Positions 58,702-64,000 of a DNA stretch of 64,000 nucleotides are shown here, in pieces. Origin of the DNA: Anadara kagoshimensis (taxonomy: Eukaryota > Mollusca > Bivalvia > Arcoida > Arcidae); the NCBI GenBank assembly GCA_021292105.1, contig CM037860.1:12542698-12606697 (forward strand), written 5' to 3'. Below the pieces are notes generated by a model. The model was not told where the DNA came from. It did no database searches and was given only the letters and a program-made list of their open reading frames with translations. Each line of letters opens with the position of its first letter. Position 1 is the first letter of the stretch. A program made the position numbers and the translations under genes.

Positions 58702-59905
58702 TTATTTAATTTATTAGAAATATAGATGTTTTGTTTTACTATTTTTGAGGAAGATTATCAAACATAAGCACGCTGGTCCATTTCCTAATCACAACCACAA
58801 AAGTAACACCTACCAAAACAGCCACGTTAAGGTAGCCACAAAGGAAGTGAGTCCGAGTGTTCCACAAAGAACATTTTAGTAGTGTTTATTGCACAGCATT
58901 AGACGGCCGTTTAGGAATACAAGTCCTTATCAGTAGTGGAAGGATCAAAATTGTAAAGCCAAACATTTTAAAAGGGTTGAACACTTTCCAATAGACCGAT
59001 ATATATTTAATCAAATTTGACTAAGGAAATCCGCATCATGAGGGAGTATACCTGAGTTTTTGAGAGATTTTTCAGATTGTAACTAACATCACTATTTTAA
59101 GCTATCTACATTCGCCAAGTTTGAAATCAAAATTGAGAATGAAAGGCGCTAAATACATTCAGAATAATTGTGTAAACTTATATATCTATATTATGATAAC
59201 GGCCATTACATGTTTTTAAGGCTTTGCAAACCCTAGGTCTGCAACATTCCAAGGTCAATGATTTATGTATATAAAAAGTTGGGTTCTTACATAAATGTCA
59301 TGGTGGAAACAAGCACTACATAGTGTATTAACAGTTAAACAAATGTACGATACGCATTAGAAGTAGATATAACGCTGCAGAGAAAAGGAAATTTGACACC
59401 AGAAAAATTTAAGTGATTATGTATGTCATACAGCTTCAAATATATCCATATAAGTCTAAATAGGAATTAGAACTCGTCTTCTATTTAAAGGCCATTCACA
59501 TAGTCTTCAAATACATTAGTATTATAAGACACACTGTAACCTATATATCTGTAAGTGGATTTGAGTGATTTTGCGATAGTCTTGTCTATATTTAACAATG
59601 TTCTGCATTAATTGTTCGTATAAATAAAGAAACAAATCAGCAAAAAACAACCATGCACACTTTGTGCCCCATAGTATAGAGATTGTTATTTGGAGAATAA
59701 TATTACCAAAGACAATATATATTGTCTAAAAACTCTAATATGTGTTGATAGTATCATCGGTATATTTTTGTTTCCTATCCGTGTGATTCTTGACAAATTA
59801 TCCTGAATCGTTGTTTAGCACTAGATATTTATATGTTGGCTATGACTTACCATTTGTAAACGAATGCAGAGTAAATAATCTGTTTTAGACGTTTTTTTTT
59901 CAATT

Positions 59906-60048
59906 GAGAAATAACATTCTATTTGAGTGTATTCATTCGGTATTATGAATGAGATCCGGGAATAACATATTGAATGAGCTTAAGATATGCTATTCTTGAC
60001 TCTAATTCATAATACCGAATTGAAACACTCAAATAGAATGTAATTTCT
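59906..60048. mobile_element. Foldback element, ~44-bp arms
   Basis: AGAAATAACATTCTATTTGA and the following 24 bases (59906-59950) are the near-perfect inverse of 60005-60048. The loop is about 54 bases. Confidence 0.82.
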
Positions 60049-60720
60049 TATATTTACAATCATACACAATTCTGTTAGCATGACAGAAATGTAAAATATA
60101 GCTATTATTACAATAATCTATTTTATTCAAGATTGAACAACATTTTTTCCAAAAAACATATAGAACGTATGGACTTGGCTTGAGTACTGACCAATCATGA
60201 CGTAACTGTATGGTAAATCCATGATGTTATCGGATTATTTAACGTTACGTAATTAGAGGTTTTAACACGCACCGTATTCACGAGCGATAAAATGCCAGAA
60301 AAAACAAATAGATTCATCTTAAGAAGGTCAATTTCAATATTGTAAAATATTTTTAATTTAGAAAAGGGGCCTTAAAAGTCAAACGTATTTATACCTTTTA
60401 CGAGATAAAGTATTAGAAGCAAGATGTTGCAGTAATGTAGTTCTTAAGTTTTATCATCTTTTAGAATCCACATTTGGTTGATTCCAGATTTTAATAATAC
60501 TAGATCATCTTTGATGATCACGACTGACAAGACTTTGGTTAGAATTACTAATAATGGCTTAGATGATCTTTAGAAAAAAGAAACTTGATATATATCTTTC
60601 TTTGTATGTATGCCACAAAAAGTCACGATCAAAATTAATTCTTTATTTGATTTCATTTGTAGTAAGGCTGAAAAGTCCCTATTTATGGTTATTACAGAAT
60701 TCAGTTTAAAATAGTTAATC

Positions 60721-60863
60721 CCACAAACATACAGATAGCTGTCCAAATCACAATCCCAAACAATGTGAAAAATTTAAAAAAAGTGACAAATGAATTTATG
60801 ACTGGGTGCACAAGAAGGGTAAACACATTCCGTTTTGCTAACTTCACCTGCAACGTGTATACC
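60721..60863 (+). mobile_element. Dispersed CACAATCCC element, copy 6
   Basis: CAAACATACAGATAGCTGTC, CAAATCACAATCCCAAACAA, TGACTGGGTGCACAAGAAGG and GTAAACACATTCCG keep the family order. Confidence 0.6.
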
Positions 60864-61349
60864 CAGACTTTAAAACATTGTTCATGCTTCAAAATCGTTT
60901 AATTGTGTTATAAAGCATGTAATGGTAATGGATTATATAATTCAGGATTGTCCATTACCTGGTCGATGAAATAGACGATGTGCTTTATTTTCTAAAATTA
61001 TTAGAATGCAAATTAATAATTTTCAATTGTTATAGTGAAAATGTCACAATTTTAACAAATTGATATCTTTTATCTGGCATAAAAAATCGTGTCTGGAAAA
61101 TATTGGAATGTATGGTGTACCTTGACAAAAATTAAATTACTTCCAGCAGAATATTTAAATAGCCATACTTTTTACGATTTTTTGTGTTTAATTCACATGT
61201 ATAATTTGCATTCGATGATTAAACAATTGCAGTGGCAACTCCTACATAGAATAAGAAAACAATAGTTAATGAAAGCAAGATTGATCTTATCTTTCGATAT
61301 GTGATTAGATGAAGCATAAACAATAAAGTCGCTGAGTGCCAAATATAAA

Positions 61350-61445
61350 ATCAAACGCACTTATCCATGTCCCAATCAAAATCCAGAAGCAAGGTAAAAA
61401 CTTTGAAATTGACAACCAGGTTAAACACGCGAAGTTCCATCGGCA
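61350..61445 (+). mobile_element. Dispersed CACAATCCC element, copy 7
   Basis: AATCAAACGCACTTATCCAT, GTCCCAATCAAAATCCAGAA, GCAAGGTAAAAACTTTGAAA and TTAAACACGCGAAGTTCC keep the family order. Confidence 0.6.
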
Positions 61446-63721
61446 ATGATAATGTTTTTGGATTGCGAGTTGTTATTTCTTTACCATCAAACTTTCAAAC
61501 AAATATGAATAAAATACAAGTACAATTATGGTATGTTTGTGTATTGTGTGGTAAATATACATGTGGTAGGCATACATTTCGGTCATAATATTGTTATTAA
61601 AATATCTTACAGTATATGAGTGGATCTATCATGTATAACGTAACTGAACTGAAATTGCCGTTCTGGTTAACAACTCTTGGAATGATTTTGTCATATATGT
61701 ATTGCTCTTATCCAAAAACAATTACAGAATGTTAAGGCTAATAACCTTTCAAAGAGTCATTGTATATATTGACCAAACACTTAATATGCAGACATAGACA
61801 TTGAGGAAGTCAAAGAAATCTGTGTGAAGGTGTGTTTGTGTTTTTATTCTTACTACCGAGACCTTTTCGTACTGAAACTACCATACGATTTCTTATAGAT
61901 TCGTCCGTAAATTTTACAGCTTTAAACATTTATCCGGATCAAACAAACATGTATGTTTATTTTACACTTTAGTATTGTTTGGTAGATTCACTTTATTGAT
62001 ATGCAGACTGAAACTTATTTGTTATTCAAAATACCCAATCAACTGATACCCAATGGATTCAGAAGGCGTTGATTGTCCTGAGTTTTTGTAGTAGAGTCTA
62101 CGCACTCAACTTAGTTTAATCATGATGCAAAAATTGCTATTGGACAGATCAACCAGTATAAACAAGTTTGTTTAAACTTTGTTATATATGGCGTTGATGG
62201 AATTATTCCAAACATTCAAAATAATTTTCTGAATTTAATGAATCAAATATCTTGCAAATCTATCTATTATTCAACAGAGAAAATAAAGAGCGACAGAAAA
62301 CATTTCTGGGGGTTTCTAGAAAACATCACTAGACAAGAATTATTATTGTTCCAGGTAACTTAGATAGTCGAAAGTGTTGTAATATTAGCACCAGTAAATA
62401 AAATAATATCACCTACCAAAACTATGAGGTTTGCTGTATACACCGTATAACGAAACCTTTGTCTATTTCTATAACAGAGAAAATGTGTTGTATATACTTA
62501 ATTGTACTTCATAGGTGTAAATAACACATGTTTGACCTGCATTCTAATTATTATCACACGGGAAAAAACAAGGGTATCTTTCAGGTATGCGGTTCGGGTT
62601 ACAAAATGTATAATAATTACCCTTCATGCAATGCCCTAAATTTGCATAGTAGGCACAGATATAGGGATAGTAAAAGTGCAGTGTTTGAAAAACAACTAGT
62701 TTATGGTATGTAAAGCAAAACCAGAGGGATGCAGAACACTTATTTTACATTTAATTGGGCTTTTGTATTTTAAATTCAGTATGTAAAACATCAAAAACAA
62801 AACATAAGATATAAAAGCTTAATTTACAAATACGAGAGCGACTGTCTAAGTTCCCTGGAACAATAGTAGTTTTTAAATAGAATAACACTTTACTCATTAA
62901 GCTTATTATATCACTTCTGTATCGGAAACTGAAATACGCAGACTTAACGTGAACTGGAACTTTTTAATGAATACGACTTCTGAGGTTCAGTTGCTCTTAC
63001 TGATTGAGAAAATGTCCATTGGTCCATAAAAATTAGCTATATTTAACAGAATGGTCCTTTACTTACTTCTAGCAATACACGTTGGACCATTTTGCATTCA
63101 TGACATGTCTATCTTGCTTTTATCATTCAGAGTGTAAATGTACAATGTGATTTACTGAAGGCAGTTATGAACAAATAAATGGTCTTTCGTCAAATTTAAA
63201 TTACTTTAATTGTTTGACACAAAATTAAAGATTCTGTTTAACAATTGTCAGATAAAGAAAATGAGAGAGCACCAAAAGTTATTGTCGGGCCTGTATGTGC
63301 TATTACTTGAAAAGGGTTTAAGGAAATAAGCATTGCTTCTTCCCTGCAAACAAAAATCCACGCCAGGAAAACATGTTCAAGTTCGAAGTGTAGGTGAAAT
63401 GGTTGTTGGTTGTTAATGTGTTGCTAAGCGAAAGAACTGTAATTAGCCATTCTTCTTCAAGAAGCGTTGAGGCTATTTAAAATGAAATGGTATCGGATTC
63501 AAATGTTTATAACTGAAATCCTAAAGGTTGTCTATGTACATATGTACAAGAACTGAATGAGAAGAACAGGACACAATTTTACTTTGTGAATAATATGTGC
63601 AATAATAAAAACAAAATATTACAAACAACAAGTTTTAATAGTTAATTGATCAGATCAATCACACATTTAATAAATAACAAATTAAATAATTTTAAATAAC
63701 AAATTGTAGTTATAAGGCACA
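61446..63721. other. Intergenic stretch before the Ly6-like gene
   Basis: No supported gene. The Ly6-like transcript, running leftward, probably ends here; ATTAAA on the - strand near 63667 is a possible poly(A) signal. Confidence 0.45.
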
Positions 63722-63991
63722 TTAAATGTATATAAGATATTCTGATAAGTACATTGTTAAAATACAAGTCAAAATCAACATAAGTTGCCGTGTGTTCACT
63801 TTAACTGCGGATGCTGAATTACATAGGTCTGCATCGGCACAGCACGTCTTCCTGATACACCCACGTGATGAGTACATGTCTGCAGTACAGTTATCAAAGT
63901 CATTTTGGTACTCACAGTCCCAAGCACAACCTCGAACAGTAGAAAAATATTTCGCATGGTCTGTAGTACTATACATCTCAAAATACACTTT
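63722..63991 (-). CDS. Last exon of a Ly6/uPAR-type three-finger protein (partial gene)
   Basis: On the - strand the window edge reads TTGTTTCAG, an acceptor, and the exon follows directly as 89 codons plus stop. It carries cysteines in Ly6/uPAR spacing (GCAWDC, DNC, RGC, KTCC) and ends the domain with CCADADLCN, a form of the CCxxDxCN signature with one extra residue. After the domain comes a short Ser/Ala spacer and a hydrophobic tail (LMLILTCILTMYL) typical of a GPI-attachment signal. It is therefore inferred to be an extracellular, membrane-anchored three-finger protein. The first half of the domain and the signal peptide must lie beyond position 64000. This is a host-type Ly6 family gene, not a toxin call. 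Confidence 0.82.
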   Translation of the reverse strand, partial: KVYFEMYSTTDHAKYFSTVRGCAWDCEYQNDFDNCTADMYSSRGCIRKTCCADADLCNSASAVKVNTRQLMLILTCILTMYLSEYLIYI

Positions 63992-64000
63992 CTGAAACAA

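Noticed and set aside
1-64000. Retrovirus-like, LTR, Polinton or LINE coding remnants, CRISPR arrays, toxin genes
   Set aside because: No reverse transcriptase, integrase, capsid, envelope or Cas-like reading frame was recognised on either strand; the tandem arrays lack spacer structure.

Overview
The window looks like animal nuclear DNA from a lophotrochozoan, most likely a bivalve or other mollusc. The evidence is the AT-rich sequence, long introns with GT..AG junctions, many microsatellites, tRNA-headed SINEs (one with an AACC-repeat tail of the kind common in bivalves), and dense small inverted-repeat elements. The phylum is inferred from repeat style; no gene here fixes the species. I see no bacterial-type operons, no CRISPR array, and no recognisable reverse transcriptase, transposase, capsid or envelope reading frame.

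Protein-coding content is small. (1) A two-exon + strand gene or isoform, 6040-6062 joined to 27402-27819, encodes a 146-residue acidic-to-basic protein ending in a lysine-rich stretch and a cysteine cluster, which looks like a lipidated membrane tail. (2) A multi-exon + strand gene ends at 58298 with a poly(A) signal at 58696. Its exons are 47977-48032, 48582-48629, 50116-51632, 52281-52358, 53076-53185, 53941-54036 and 58166-58298. All junction phases agree, and from the start at 40579 the reading frame is 695 codons plus stop. The product is hydrophilic, apparently mostly disordered, and I do not recognise it. Three candidate first exons (6040, 40579, 44494) all end in the phase required by the exon at 47977, so genes 1 and 2 may be one transcription unit with alternative promoters and alternative 3' ends. 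(3) At the right edge, on the - strand, is the last coding exon of a Ly6/uPAR-type three-finger protein with a hydrophobic, GPI-signal-like tail. A complete tRNA-Asn(GTT) lies antisense in an intron of gene 2.

Layout: 1-6000 is non-genic, with microsatellites, an antisense SINE and TIR elements. 6040-27401 is one 21 kb intron holding a 55-bp satellite array, a diverged ~200-bp array, a MITE and several TIR elements. 27402-27819 is the terminal exon of gene 1. 27820-47976 is intronic or intergenic, with SINEs, two related palindromic composite elements, a degenerate minisatellite and more TIR elements. 47977-58298 is the gene 2 body. 58700-63700 is intergenic with hairpin and dispersed repeats. 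63722-64000 is the Ly6-like exon.

The most distinctive non-genic signal is a family of about twelve 170-280 bp elements bounded by TA and inverted CAGACCTGTCGAAAG-type ends. There is also a second dispersed family of seven copies sharing a CACAATCCC..AAGCAAAG core.
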